NCBI RefSeq assembly: GCF_019746665.1
Contig: NZ_JAIERS010000002.1
Location: 46,733-110,732, forward strand
Source of the DNA: Sphingomonas sp.
Lineage (GTDB): Bacteria > Pseudomonadota > Alphaproteobacteria > Sphingomonadales > Sphingomonadaceae
Length of the DNA: 64,000 bases
Reading direction: 5' to 3'
The notes below the pieces were generated by a model, which saw nothing but the letters and a program-made list of their open reading frames with translations, ran no database searches and was not told the origin of the DNA. Both the position numbers and the translations under genes were made by a program. Shown here in pieces: positions 51,680-63,926 of the stretch. Position 1 is the stretch's first letter. Each line of letters starts with the position of its first letter.

Positions 51680-53332
51680 ATGCCACAGCTGCCCTCGCGC
51701 GAAATGGTCGAAGGCCCCGCGCGCGCGCCTGCCCGGGCGATGCTGAAAGCCGCGGGCTATGACCGGGAAGCGCTTGAAAAGCCGCTGATCGCGGTCGTTC
51801 ACAGCTGGTCGACCGTCACCCCGTGCAACATGCATCTGCGAGGCCTGGCCGAACATGCCCGTGCCGGCATCGCCGAGGCGGGCGGCACCCCGTTCGAGTT
51901 CAACACCATCGTCGTCACCGATGGCATCGCGATGGGCACGCGCGGGATGCGCGCCTCGCTCATCAGCCGCGAGGTGATCGCCGATTCGGCCGAACTCGCG
52001 CTGCGTGGCCATTCGATGGACGGGGTGGTGTTCATTGTCGGCTGCGACAAGACGATCCCCGCCGCCGCGATGGCCGCCGCCCGGCTCGATCTGCCCTCGG
52101 TGATCCTTTATGGCGGCTCGATCTTGCCGGGCCGGGTCGGTGGCAAGGCGATCACCATTCAGGACGTGTTCGAGGCGGTAGGCGCGCATGGCGCGGGCAC
52201 GATCGACGATGCCGCGCTCGAAGCGGTCGAGGCCGCCGCCTGCCCGGGCGCGGGAGCGTGCGGCGGGCAGTTCACCGCCAATACGATGGCGCTGGCGATG
52301 AGTTTCCTGGGGCTCTCCCCCATCGGCCTGAACGATGTGCCCGCGCCCGATCCCGCCAAGCCCGCCGCCGCGCGTGCCGCCGGGGCGCTCGCGGTAAAGG
52401 CGGTGCGCGAGGGGTTGAACGCGCGGCGCTTCATCACGCCCGCCAGCCTGCGTAACGCCGCCGTCGCGGGCACGGCGACGGCGGGGTCGACCAACTTGAT
52501 CCTCCATTTGCTCGCCATCGCGCGCGAGGCGGGGGTGGAAGGGTTCGAGCTCGATCTGTTCGATGCCGTTTCGCGCGAAACGCCGGTGATCGCCGATCTG
52601 AAGCCCGGCGGGCGCTTCATGGCGCCCGATATGAGCGCGGCGGGCGGCACCGCCTTGCTCGGGCGGCGGCTGATGGAAGCCGGGCTGATCCAGGACGCGC
52701 CGACGATCGGCGGCGGCACGCTGTTCGAAGCGTTCGCGGGCGCCGCCGAAACGCCGGGGCAGGAGGTGATCCGCACCGCCGCCGATCCCGTGAAGGCGCG
52801 CGGCGGCTTCGGCATCTGCCATGGCAATCTGGCGCCCGAAGGGTGCGTGGTAAAGCTCGCTGGGCACGGTGCGTTGCGCTTCGTGGGGCCGGCGCGGGTG
52901 TTCGATGGCGAGGAGGCTGCGTTCGCTGCGGTTCAGGCCGGGGCCATCCAGGCGGGCGACGTGGTGGTGATCCGCTATGAAGGCCCGGTCGGCGGGCCTG
53001 GGATGCGCGAAATGCTGCAGGTGACCGCCGCGATCCAGGGGCGCGGGCTGGGGGACTCGGTCGCGCTCGTTACCGATGGGCGCTTCTCAGGGGCGACCTA
53101 TGGCTTCATGGTCGGCCATGTCGCGCCCGAGGCGGCGCGCGGCGGCCCGCTGGCGCGGCTGCGGGATGGCGACCAGGTGGTGATCGATGTCGAGGCGCGG
53201 CGGATCGAAACCGATGCCGATCTCGCCGCGCGCCCGCTGCCCGATTGGCAGCCTTCGGCCGAGGCGACCGGAGCGTTCGCCAAATATGCGAAGCTGGTCG
53301 GCTCGGCGGCGCAAGGCGCGGTGACGTTGTAG
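51680..53332 (+). CDS. ilvD: Dihydroxy-acid dehydratase
   Basis: Makes 2-oxo acids for valine and isoleucine. About 550 residues. Fe-S and Mg-binding motifs are [37 protein letters not shown] and [20 protein letters not shown], with [20 protein letters not shown] and [10 protein letters not shown] near the end. ATG 51680 is chosen because AAAGGGG lies five bases upstream and MPQLPSREM begins the homologous region; earlier in-frame Met codons lack that spacing. It is divergent from the ilv-leu operon and shares its control region. Confidence 0.95.
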   Translation: MPQLPSREMVEGPARAPARAMLKAAGYDREALEKPLIAVVHSWSTVTPCNMHLRGLAEHARAGIAEAGGTPFEFNTIVVTDGIAMGTRGMRASLISREVIADSAELALRGHSMDGVVFIVGCDKTIPAAAMAAARLDLPSVILYGGSILPGRVGGKAITIQDVFEAVGAHGAGTIDDAALEAVEAAACPGAGACGGQFTANTMALAMSFLGLSPIGLNDVPAPDPAKPAAARAAGALAVKAVREGLNARRFITPASLRNAAVAGTATAGSTNLILHLLAIAREAGVEGFELDLFDAVSRETPVIADLKPGGRFMAPDMSAAGGTALLGRRLMEAGLIQDAPTIGGGTLFEAFAGAAETPGQEVIRTAADPVKARGGFGICHGNLAPEGCVVKLAGHGALRFVGPARVFDGEEAAFAAVQAGAIQAGDVVVIRYEGPVGGPGMREMLQVTAAIQGRGLGDSVALVTDGRFSGATYGFMVGHVAPEAARGGPLARLRDGDQVVIDVEARRIETDADLAARPLPDWQPSAEATGAFAKYAKLVGSAAQGAVTL

Positions 53333-53341
53333 CCCGGCGTT

Positions 53342-53363
53342 CCGGGGGTCAGGCGACCCCCGG
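53342..53363. terminator. Hairpin between convergent ilvD and permease genes
   Basis: CCGGGGGTC aggc GACCCCCGG is a perfect 9-base stem ten bases after the ilvD stop, overlapping the last codons of the permease. No T-run follows on either strand, so it may be a Rho-assisted or bidirectional 3' end. Confidence 0.55.
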
Positions 53364-54905
53364 CGGCAACGTCTCCAACTCGCCCTCGTGCACCTCGACC
53401 CGGCCTTGCCCAAGATGGCTCGCCCCGCGGCTATAGGCGAAATAGACGAGGATGCCGATTACCGCCCAGATGGTGAACACCACCACCGCCTGCCAGGGCA
53501 GGTTGGCGAACAGGAAAATGCAGCCGGCGATCGTCGCCGGGCCGATCAGCCACAGCGCCGGCGTGCGGAACTTGCGCGGCTGGTCGGCGGCGGTGCGGCG
53601 GAGCACCATCACCGCGATGGCGACCATCATGAAGGCATAGAGCGTCCCCGCATTGGCCCAGTCCGCCAGCTGGCCAACCGGGAAGAACGCCGCCGCGAGC
53701 GCAGTCGCGACGCCAGTGAAGGCGGTCACGATATGCGGCGTCTTCCACTTGGGATGAACGCGGGCGAGCGCGGCCGGCAGCATTCCGTCGCGCGCCATCA
53801 CGAAGAAGATGCGCGTCTGGCCGAACAGCAGGATCAGGATGACCGAGGGCAGCGCGATGAACGCGGCATAGCCCAGCAGATTGCCGACCGTGCCGAAGCC
53901 GATCACGCGCAGCACATGCGCCAGCGCTTCGTTGGAGCAGACCAGCGCCTGCGCATGTTCCGGCAGCGCGCACTGCCGGGCGAGTTCGGGCGATCCGGCG
54001 GCGAGCGGGGTGCCGTCGACACCCATGATCGGCTGGCCGCCGATCGTGCCGATCGCGCCGGCGGCGACGATGATGTAGAACACGGTGCAGAACAGCAGCG
54101 ATCCGATCAGCCCGATCGGCACGTTGCGCTGCGGGTTGCGAGTCTCTTCGGCGGCGGTCGAAACCGCGTCGAAGCCCACATAGGCGAAGAAGATCGTCGC
54201 CGCCGCGCCGACCGCACCGACACCCTTGCCCAGATCACCGAACACACCGGCGGGCAGGAAGGGGCTGAATTCGGCGCTGTTCACCTTGGGCAGAGTGAGC
54301 ACGATGAAGGCGGTGAGCGCGGTCACCTTGATCGCGACGAGGATCGCGTTCACCCGCGCGCTTTCGGTCGTGCCGATCATCAGCAGCCAGGTGACGAGCA
54401 GTGCGATGCCGGCGGCGGGCAAATTGACCAATCCGCCCTCGGCGCCGCCCAACACCACCGGCCCGGCGGTGGCCCAGGCGGGCAGGACGATCCCGAGCGA
54501 ACTTTTGAGCACCGTCCCCGTCAAATAGCCCGACCAGCCGACGCACACCGCCGAGGCGGCGACCGCATATTCGAGCACCAGCGCCCAGCCGACCGTCCAG
54601 GCAAGGAACTCGCCCATCGTCGCATAGGTATAGGTATAGGCCGATCCCGCCACCGGGATCATCGCCGCGATCTCGGCATAGCAGAGCGCCGCCACGATGC
54701 AGATCGCGCCGGCGATCGCGAAGGCGAGCATCAGCCCCGGCCCCGCTTTCTGCGCGCCGGCGGCGGTCAGCACGAAAATGCCGGTGCCGATCACGCAGCC
54801 GATGCCGAACAACGTCAGCTGGAACGCGCCCAGCGAGCGATGCAGCGATTTGCGTTCGGCGGTTGCCAAAATGGCCTGCAGGGGTTTCACCCGGCCAAAG
54901 ATCAT
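53349..54905 (-). CDS. APC-superfamily amino acid permease, cationic-type
   Basis: A 518-residue permease with about fourteen helices. FQLTLFGIGCVIGTGIFVLT is the TM1 substrate-binding signature and AGSAYTYTYATMGEFLAWTVGWALVLEY is typical of the cationic amino acid transporter group (CAT/YfnA-like), as is FFAYVGFDAVSTAAEETRNPQRN. The amino acid carried is not determined. Not part of the ilv locus on strand grounds: it converges on ilvD. Short upstream gap of about 110 bases holds its promoter, not resolved. Confidence 0.9.
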   Translation of the reverse strand: MIFGRVKPLQAILATAERKSLHRSLGAFQLTLFGIGCVIGTGIFVLTAAGAQKAGPGLMLAFAIAGAICIVAALCYAEIAAMIPVAGSAYTYTYATMGEFLAWTVGWALVLEYAVAASAVCVGWSGYLTGTVLKSSLGIVLPAWATAGPVVLGGAEGGLVNLPAAGIALLVTWLLMIGTTESARVNAILVAIKVTALTAFIVLTLPKVNSAEFSPFLPAGVFGDLGKGVGAVGAAATIFFAYVGFDAVSTAAEETRNPQRNVPIGLIGSLLFCTVFYIIVAAGAIGTIGGQPIMGVDGTPLAAGSPELARQCALPEHAQALVCSNEALAHVLRVIGFGTVGNLLGYAAFIALPSVILILLFGQTRIFFVMARDGMLPAALARVHPKWKTPHIVTAFTGVATALAAAFFPVGQLADWANAGTLYAFMMVAIAVMVLRRTAADQPRKFRTPALWLIGPATIAGCIFLFANLPWQAVVVFTIWAVIGILVYFAYSRGASHLGQGRVEVHEGELETLPPGVA

Positions 54906-55012
54906 CGAACTCTCCCTAAGCGGCGCGCGTCCCCCGCGCGGCCATCTCCGGCGCCAGACCCTAAAGCCAAATCAGGCCGGCACAATCCTTAATGTGAAAG
55001 GCTTGTGACGGC

Positions 55013-55390
55013 TCAGCGCGCCAGCATTGGCCCCAGCGGCCGGCCGGCGAAAACATGGACATGCAGGTGCGGCACCTCCTGATGCCCGTCGCGCCCGATA
55101 TTGGCGAGCAGGCGATAGCCGGGCGCGACCAGCCCCGCCGCGCGCGCGACCAGCCCCACCGCGCGGACGAAGCCCGCGATCTCGGCATCGCTCGCCCGGG
55201 CGGAGAAATCGTCCCAGCTGACATAAGCCCCCTTGGGGATCACCAGAATATGCGTCGGCGCCTGGGGGTTGATGTCGTGAAAGGCGAGGGCGTGCTCGTC
55301 CTCATACACCTTGTTGGCGGGAATCTCGCCGCGCAGGATGCGCGCGAAAATATTGCCCTCTTCATAGGGCTGGGTGGCGTCAATCGGCAT
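55013..55390 (-). CDS. HIT-family nucleotide hydrolase, HinT-like
   Basis: A 125-residue HIT protein: [20 protein letters not shown] at the start, [20 protein letters not shown], and the histidine triad in [15 protein letters not shown]. HinT-type enzymes split nucleoside phosphoramidates and acyl-AMP. ATG 55390 lies inside hisE, an 11-base overlap, so the two are coupled; longer upstream frames run over hisE. Confidence 0.93.
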   Translation of the reverse strand: MPIDATQPYEEGNIFARILRGEIPANKVYEDEHALAFHDINPQAPTHILVIPKGAYVSWDDFSARASDAEIAGFVRAVGLVARAAGLVAPGYRLLANIGRDGHQEVPHLHVHVFAGRPLGPMLAR

Positions 55391-55709
55391 CGTTCCTCCG
55401 CGCGGCTTTTTCGGCCAGCCCCGACAGCCCCTCGCGCCGGGTGAGTTCGGCGCGGACATCGTCGAGGCTCAACCCCATATCGGCGAGCAGCACCAGCAAG
55501 TGGAACAGCAGATCGGCCGCCTCGCCGGTGAGCGCGGCGCGATCATCCTGCACCGCGGCGATCGCGGCCTCGACCGCTTCCTCGCCCAGCTTCTGCGCGA
55601 TCTTGGCGCGGCCCTTGGCGAACAGCCGCGCGACATAGGAAGCGTCGGGCGCGGCGGCGCGGCGCTCGCGGATCACCGCTTCGAGCCGGTCGAGCGCGTC
55701 CATCGTCAT
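55380..55709 (-). CDS. hisE: Phosphoribosyl-ATP pyrophosphatase
   Basis: Second step of histidine synthesis. A 109-residue helical protein with [40 protein letters not shown] (metal-binding Glu residues of the MazG-like fold) and [20 protein letters not shown], complete and of normal length. It is separate from any other his gene, sitting in the gyrB transcript. ATG 55709 overlaps the small membrane protein stop as ATGA; a Met two codons later is an alternative. Confidence 0.94.
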   Translation of the reverse strand: MTMDALDRLEAVIRERRAAAPDASYVARLFAKGRAKIAQKLGEEAVEAAIAAVQDDRAALTGEAADLLFHLLVLLADMGLSLDDVRAELTRREGLSGLAEKAARRNDAD

Positions 55710-55867
55710 TCCCCGCGCTCGCGGCGCTTGGCGAAGCGGCGGCGCAGCGCGATGCGCACCGCCGCGACCGCGATCACCGCGACCGCGAACAGCACCACGT
55801 CGGACAGTTCCGGCCCGGTGCGCTGGCGCACGACCCCCGAATGCGCGGCGACGAGAGCGGCCGTCAT
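55706..55867 (-). CDS. Small single-helix membrane protein
   Basis: A 53-residue protein: [20 protein letters not shown], one membrane helix ([18 protein letters not shown]) and a very basic tail ([12 protein letters not shown]). Its ATG lies 2 bases after the gyrB stop and its own stop overlaps hisE by ATGA, which argues that it is translated. No family recognised. The helix with a strongly positive C-terminus predicts an N-out, C-in orientation. Confidence 0.65.
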   Translation of the reverse strand: MTAALVAAHSGVVRQRTGPELSDVVLFAVAVIAVAAVRIALRRRFAKRRERGE

Positions 55868-55869
55868 CC

Positions 55870-58587
<2,718 letters not shown>

Positions 58588-58677
58588 TCGCTCGAAGCAG
58601 CGAGCAGGCTTCAGAACGGGGAGGCCCCAGCTTTCGCTGGGGCGACGGCTTGCCCCTTAGCGTGTAAGGCCAACCCG

Positions 58678-60756
58678 ATGACCTATCTCCACCTCGGCGC
58701 CGGTGATTGCGTCGCCACTCTGGAACCCGCCCCTGCCGCGCCGATCTGGCGCTGGTGGGGGCCGGGCGCGCCGCCTGGCGATCTGCCCGCGCTCGCGACG
58801 CTGCGCCCGCCCGCCGGCTTCTCGCTCGACGCGCCGGTGCCGCTGACCCTGGTGCCCGAATATGGCACCGGCTGGTTCGGCCCCGCCGCCTTGCGCGCGC
58901 ACCGCGAAGGGCGAGATTTCGCGCCCCGCTGGCATCACGAGGCGACCGAGCGACAGGGCGACACGATCACCGTCACGCTCGCCGATCCCGCGACCCGGCT
59001 CCGCCTCACCCAGCGGCTCGCCTTTGCCGATGGCGTGCTGCGGCTGTCGGCGACGCTCGCCAACAATGGCGGCCCGCTCGATCTCGAATGGCTCGCCGCT
59101 GGCACGCTGCCGCTGCCGCCGAGCGCGGCGCGGATCAAGAGCTTCACCGGGCGCCACAATGACGAGTTCGTGCCGCATGAGGAACCGATGCCCGCGCACG
59201 AGTGGCGGCGCGAGACCGGGCGCGGCCTCACCGGCCATGGCGGCCCGCCCGGGCTGTTCGTGCTGGGCGAGGGGGCGGGCTGGCACGCTGGGCCGGTGTA
59301 CGCGGCGCAGCTCGCGTGGAGCGGCAATAGCCGGCTGATCGTCGCCCGCGCGGACAATGGCTGGCTGCTTCAGGCGGGCGAGGCACTGGCGCCGGGCGAG
59401 GTGCGGCTGGCGCCGGGCGAAAGCCATGCGACCCCCGAGCTGATCGCGACCTGCTCGGCGGCGGGCCTGAACGGCGCGCTCCAGGCGTTCCACGCGAGCG
59501 TCCGCGCCGCCGGCCCGGTGCTCCGGCCGCGCCCGGTGCATTTCAATAGCTGGGAGGGCCTCTATTTCGATCAGGACGAGGCGAAGCTGATCGCGCTCGC
59601 CGAGCGGGCCGCGGCGCTGGGGGTGGAGCGGTTCGTGCTCGACGATGGCTGGTTCCTCGGCCGGCGCAGCGACCGCGCGGGGCTGGGGGACTGGCGGGTC
59701 GATCCGGCGAAATATCCGCGCGGGCTCCAGCCGCTCGCCGAACGGGTGACCGCGCTTGGCATGGAATTCGGGCTGTGGGTCGAGCCCGAGATGGTGAACC
59801 CCGACAGCGATCTCTACCGCGCCCACCCCGATTGGGTACTCCGCCTGCCCGGCGTGCCCGAATTGACCGCGCGCAACCAGCTCGTGCTCGATCTTGGCCG
59901 GCCCGAGGTGCGCGAGCATCTGTTCGAAGCGATCGACGCGCTGCTCCGCGCGCTGCCGATCGCTTATTTGAAATGGGACCATAACCGCGATCTCGCCCCC
60001 GCCGGCGGCGCTGACGGACGGCCCGGCTACCGCGCGCAACTGCTCGGCGCTTATGCGTTGATCGATCGGCTGCGCGCGGCGCATCCCGCGCTCGAGATCG
60101 AGGCGTGCGCGGGTGGCGGCGGCCGGATCGACGCGGGAATCGCCCAGCGCGCCCATCGCTTCTGGACGAGCGACAATCTCGACGCCGTGTCGCGCGCGCG
60201 GCTCCAGCGCGGTTTCCTGCACTTCATGCCGCCCGAGCGGATGGGTGCGCATGTCGGCGCGGCGCCGTCGCACGCCACCGGGCGCACTCAGGCGATGGCG
60301 TTCCGCGCGGCGGCCGCGCTGCCCGGGCATTTCGGGGTGGAACTCGATCCGGCGGCGCTCGACCCCGGCGACGCCGCGACACTGCGCGCCGCGATCGCGC
60401 GCTACAAGGCGTGGCGCGATCGGTTCCACGGCGGGCGGGTATGGCTCGGCGAGGGGCCGGACGGGCTGCTCTGGCAGGCGCACGGCCAGGCCGACGCGCT
60501 GCTGCTCCAGGTCACCCGCCTCGCCCCACCGCACGAACGCTTTCCGCCCTCGCTGCCGCTGCCGATGCTAGGCGCGGGGCGCTACCATGCGAGGCTGCTC
60601 GATCTGGCGAGCGGCCGCCTTCCGTCGCAGCCGGATTGGACCGAGCGGCTGCGCGGTGGCGTCGTGCTGGACGGCGACTGGCTGCGGCAGGCCGGACTCC
60701 CCCTCCCGGCGCTGGGCGCGGAAAGCGTCGCGCTGTTCGAGCTGGTTCGGCCTTAG
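58678..60756 (+). CDS. Alpha-galactosidase, GH36 family
   Basis: A 692-residue glycoside hydrolase. The catalytic (beta/alpha)8 barrel has VERFVLDDGWFLGRRSDRAG, FGLWVEPEMVNPDSDLYRAH, the nucleophile Asp in AYLKWDHNRDLAP and the acid/base Asp in HRFWTSDNLDAVSRARLQRG, plus IEACAGGGGRIDAGI. The N-terminal beta-sandwich and C-terminal domain give the normal GH36 length. It lacks a signal peptide, so it is cytoplasmic and acts on imported alpha-galactosides. ATG 58678 begins MTYLHLGAGD; the longer upstream frame reads through repeats. Confidence 0.93.
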   Translation: MTYLHLGAGDCVATLEPAPAAPIWRWWGPGAPPGDLPALATLRPPAGFSLDAPVPLTLVPEYGTGWFGPAALRAHREGRDFAPRWHHEATERQGDTITVTLADPATRLRLTQRLAFADGVLRLSATLANNGGPLDLEWLAAGTLPLPPSAARIKSFTGRHNDEFVPHEEPMPAHEWRRETGRGLTGHGGPPGLFVLGEGAGWHAGPVYAAQLAWSGNSRLIVARADNGWLLQAGEALAPGEVRLAPGESHATPELIATCSAAGLNGALQAFHASVRAAGPVLRPRPVHFNSWEGLYFDQDEAKLIALAERAAALGVERFVLDDGWFLGRRSDRAGLGDWRVDPAKYPRGLQPLAERVTALGMEFGLWVEPEMVNPDSDLYRAHPDWVLRLPGVPELTARNQLVLDLGRPEVREHLFEAIDALLRALPIAYLKWDHNRDLAPAGGADGRPGYRAQLLGAYALIDRLRAAHPALEIEACAGGGGRIDAGIAQRAHRFWTSDNLDAVSRARLQRGFLHFMPPERMGAHVGAAPSHATGRTQAMAFRAAAALPGHFGVELDPAALDPGDAATLRAAIARYKAWRDRFHGGRVWLGEGPDGLLWQAHGQADALLLQVTRLAPPHERFPPSLPLPMLGAGRYHARLLDLASGRLPSQPDWTERLRGGVVLDGDWLRQAGLPLPALGAESVALFELVRP

Positions 60757-60834
60757 GCCCGGCCGCGCCGCGTTGCGCCTGTCCGGCTCTTCCCCTAGAG
60801 CGGCCCGCGAGCGGGGACAGCAGGGAGAGACATC

Positions 60835-61707
60835 GTGATCAAACCGTTGCGCAAAGCGGTATTCCCCGTCGGCGGGCTCGGCACGCGCTTCCTGCCCGCG
60901 ACCAAGGCGATGCCCAAGGAAATGCTGCCGGTGGTCGATCGGCCGCTGATCCAATATGCGGTCGACGAGGCGATCGAGGCCGGCATCGAGCAGATGATCT
61001 TCGTCACCGGCCGCGGCAAGTCGGCGATCGAGGACCATTTCGACATCGCCTATGAGCTCGAGACGACGATGATCGCGCGCGGCAAGTCGCTCGATCTGCT
61101 GCACCAGACGCGGCTCGCACCCGGCGCCGTCGCCTATGTCCGCCAGCAGGAGCCGATGGGGCTGGGCCATGCGGTGTGGTGCGCGCGCGACATCGTTGGC
61201 GATGAGCCGTTCGCGGTGCTCCTGGCCGACGATTTCATGGTCGGCGCGCTCGGCCAGCCGGGGTGCCTCAAGCAGATGGTCGAGGCCTATAACCGTACCG
61301 GCGGCAATCTGATCTGCGCGCAGGAGGTGCCCGCCGAGCAGACCGATAAGTACGGGATCGTCACCCCCGGTGCGCGGGACGGCGCGCTCACCGAAGTGAG
61401 GGGGCTGGTCGAAAAGCCCAAGGCGGGCACCGCGCCCTCGAACCTAGCGGTGATCGGCCGCTACATCCTTCAGCCCGAGGTGATGCGCGTGCTCGAAACC
61501 CAGGAAAAGGGCGCGGGCGGCGAAATCCAGCTGACCGACGCGATGGCGCGGATGATCGGCGACCAGCCGTTCCACGCCGTCACCTTCACCGGCACGCGCT
61601 ATGATTGCGGCGACAAGGCGGGCTTCGTTCAGGCGACGATCGCGCTCGCGTTGCAGCATGGTGAAATCGGCCCCAAGATACGCGCTTTCCTGGAAGCGCA
61701 GGGCTAG
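60835..61707 (+). CDS. galU: UTP-glucose-1-phosphate uridylyltransferase
   Basis: Makes UDP-glucose for surface polysaccharides. A 290-residue protein with the nucleotide-binding AVFPVGGLGTRFLPATKAMP and KEMLPVVDRPLIQYAVDEAI, FAVLLADDFMVG and GLVEKPKAGTAPSNLAVIGR, all typical of GalU. GTG 60835 starts it, with AGGGAGAG eight bases upstream. ugd follows 36 bases later, so UDP-glucose and UDP-glucuronate synthesis are coupled. Confidence 0.96.
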   Translation: MIKPLRKAVFPVGGLGTRFLPATKAMPKEMLPVVDRPLIQYAVDEAIEAGIEQMIFVTGRGKSAIEDHFDIAYELETTMIARGKSLDLLHQTRLAPGAVAYVRQQEPMGLGHAVWCARDIVGDEPFAVLLADDFMVGALGQPGCLKQMVEAYNRTGGNLICAQEVPAEQTDKYGIVTPGARDGALTEVRGLVEKPKAGTAPSNLAVIGRYILQPEVMRVLETQEKGAGGEIQLTDAMARMIGDQPFHAVTFTGTRYDCGDKAGFVQATIALALQHGEIGPKIRAFLEAQG

Positions 61708-61743
61708 GTCCCGCCGGACTCGCGGACGAACAAGGGGAAGTTG

Positions 61744-63051
61744 ATGCGGATCACGATGATTGGTTCGGGCTATGTCGGCTTGGTCTCCGGCGCCTGTTTC
61801 TCCGATTTCGGGCATCAGGTGACGTGCGTCGACAAGGATGCGGGAAAGATCGACGCGCTGAAGGCCGGCAAGATGCCGATCTATGAGCCCGGCCTCGATC
61901 AGCTGGTCGCCGGCAATGTCGCGGCGGGGCGGCTGACCTTCACCACCGAACTCGCGCCCGCGGTCGACGGGGCCGACGCGATCTTCATCGCGGTCGGCAC
62001 GCCCTCGCGGCGCGGCGACGGCCATGCCGACCTGACCTATGTGTTCGAGGCGACCCGGGAAATCGCCGCCGCGATCACCGGCCCCACGGTCGTCGTCACC
62101 AAATCGACCGTGCCCGTCGGCACCGGCGACAAGGTGGAGGCGATCCTGCGCGAACTGCGCCCCGAGGCCGAGGTGGCGGTCGTTTCCAACCCCGAATTCC
62201 TGCGCGAAGGCGCCGCGATCGGCGATTTCAAGCGCCCCGACCGCATCGTGATCGGCGCCGAGGACGAGCGTGCCCAGGCGGTGATGCGCGAAATCTATCG
62301 CCCGCTTTACCTGAACGAGAGCCCCATCCTGTTCACCGGCCGGCGCACCGCCGAACTCATCAAATACGCCGCCAATGCGTTCTTGGCGACCAAGATCACC
62401 TTCATCAACGAGATCGCCGATCTGTGCGAGGTGGTCGGCGCCAATGTTCAGGACGTGTCGCGCGGGATCGGGCTCGACAAGCGGATCGGCGCCAAGTTCC
62501 TGCACGCCGGGCCGGGTTATGGCGGCTCGTGCTTCCCCAAGGACACGCTCGCGCTGCTCAAGACCGCCGAGGATCACGAATCGCCGGTGCGCATCGTCGA
62601 GGCGGTGGTGAAAGTGAATGACAGCCGCAAGCGCGCGATGGGGCGCAAGGTGATCGCCGCGCTGGGAGGCGAGGCGGCGGCGAAGGGCAAGACCGTCGCG
62701 CTGCTCGGCCTCACCTTCAAACCCAATACCGACGATATGCGCGACGCGCCGTCGATCGCGATCGTCCAGAGCCTGATCGACGCGGGCGTGACGGTGCGCG
62801 CCTTCGATCCTGAAGGCATGGCCGCGGCCAAGGCGCTGATGCCCGAAATCGAACTGGCCGAAGATGCCTATCACGCCGCGCGCGGTGCCGACGCGGTGGC
62901 GATCGTGACCGAGTGGGACGTGTTCCGCGCGCTCGATCTGAAGCGGCTCGGCGCGGGCATGGCGGCCCCGGTGATGGTCGATCTGCGCAACATCTATCCG
63001 CCGGTCGAAGCCGAGCGCGCGGGTTTTCGCTACAGCTCGATCGGGCGGTGA
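61744..63051 (+). CDS. ugd: UDP-glucose 6-dehydrogenase
   Basis: Oxidises UDP-glucose to UDP-glucuronate with 2 NAD. A 435-residue protein: MIGSGYVGLVSGACFSDFGH is the Rossmann motif, TKSTVPVGTGDKVEAILREL and VVSNPEFLREGAAIGDFKRP follow, FINEIADLCEVVGANVQDVS, and the catalytic Cys is in PGYGGSCFPKDTLALLK. LLGLTFKPNTDDMRDAPSI marks the third domain. ATG 61744 is preferred to TTG 61741. Part of the galU-ugd pair for exopolysaccharide precursors. Confidence 0.97.
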   Translation: MRITMIGSGYVGLVSGACFSDFGHQVTCVDKDAGKIDALKAGKMPIYEPGLDQLVAGNVAAGRLTFTTELAPAVDGADAIFIAVGTPSRRGDGHADLTYVFEATREIAAAITGPTVVVTKSTVPVGTGDKVEAILRELRPEAEVAVVSNPEFLREGAAIGDFKRPDRIVIGAEDERAQAVMREIYRPLYLNESPILFTGRRTAELIKYAANAFLATKITFINEIADLCEVVGANVQDVSRGIGLDKRIGAKFLHAGPGYGGSCFPKDTLALLKTAEDHESPVRIVEAVVKVNDSRKRAMGRKVIAALGGEAAAKGKTVALLGLTFKPNTDDMRDAPSIAIVQSLIDAGVTVRAFDPEGMAAAKALMPEIELAEDAYHAARGADAVAIVTEWDVFRALDLKRLGAGMAAPVMVDLRNIYPPVEAERAGFRYSSIGR

Positions 63052-63082
63052 GGGCGGGCCGATCGCGCGGCGTTGGGCCATC

Positions 63083-63259
63083 CCGATCGCCAGCGCGAGG
63101 CGCGGCCTCGATTATCGCTGGCTCGACGTGATGGCCGAGGCGCTCTGGGCGGTGAACGCCTATCGCGCCTGGGGTTTCGCCGAGATCGGCCGCCAGCAGT
63201 TCGACAACGCGCCGCGTGGCGACCTGCGCGAGATGATCGTGATGGCACTGAACCTTTGA
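63083..63259 (+). pseudogene. C-terminal remnant, possibly of a GNAT acetyltransferase
   Basis: In the frame ending at the TGA 63257-63259 the sequence reads LDYRWLDVMAEALWAVNAYRAWGFAEIGR then RQQFDNAPRGDLREMIVMALNL. The N-x-x-A(Y)xxWGFxEIGR followed by a terminal M-x-L block looks like the last ~50 residues of a GNAT fold. No upstream catalytic part fits between it and ugd (stop at 63051), so it seems to be a decayed or truncated gene. An internal ATG near 63131 could start a 42-residue peptide. The family call is tentative. Confidence 0.4.
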
Positions 63260-63266
63260 GCGTCGC

Positions 63267-63926
63267 TCACCGCGCGAGCAGCGGTCGCCACCAGGCTTCG
63301 TTGGCGAGATACCAGTGGAGCGTTTCGGCGAAGCCCTGCGCGAAGGTGCGTTCGGGGGCATAGCCGAGCTCGGCGCGTGCCTTGCGCTCGTCGATTGCGT
63401 AGCGGCGGTCGTGGCCCTTGCGGTCCTCGACGAAGGTCTTGAGGCTCGCCGAGGGCTTGCCTTGGGCGGCGGGCGCCTCCGGAAAGCGCGTGGCGAGCGC
63501 CGGGTCGGCGGCGAAGGCGGCGTCGACCTGGGCGCAGATCGCGTCGATCACCGCCATGTTGGGCAATTCCTGCCCGCCACCGATATTATAGGTCTCCCCC
63601 GGCACGCCGCGCGCGAGCGCGAGCGCGATGCCGCGGCAATGATCCTCGACATGCAACCAGTCGCGCCGGTTCATGCCATCGCCATAGATCGGCAGCGGCC
63701 GCCCGTGCAGGCAGTTGAGCAGGAACAGCGGGATCAGCTTTTCGGGGAATTGATAAGGCCCGTAATTGTTCGAACAGTTGGTCGTCGTCACCTGCAGCCC
63801 GAAGGTGTGGTGATAGGCGCGGACCAGATGGTCGGAGCCCGCCTTCGATGCCGAATAGGGCGAGTTGGGCGCGTAGGGCGTGATCTCGCTGAACGCGGGA
63901 TCGTCCTCCGCGAGCGAGCCATAGAC
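63267..63926 (-). pseudogene. rfbB: dTDP-glucose 4,6-dehydratase, 3' part only
   Basis: The visible 219 residues are the C-terminal two-thirds of RmlB/RfbB: VYGSLAEDDPAFSEITPYAP, the catalytic YxxxK in NSPYSASKAGSDHLVRAYHH, TNCSNNYGPYQFPEKLIPLF, NIGGGQELPNMAVIDAICAQ and a normal C-terminus. In every RmlB the residues before VYGSL are STDE; here the match stops exactly at that point (base 63926) and unrelated sequence follows. So the gene is split by an insertion or rearrangement, unless the other half lies beyond the window. It would make dTDP-4-keto-6-deoxyglucose for rhamnose-type sugars. Confidence 0.75.
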
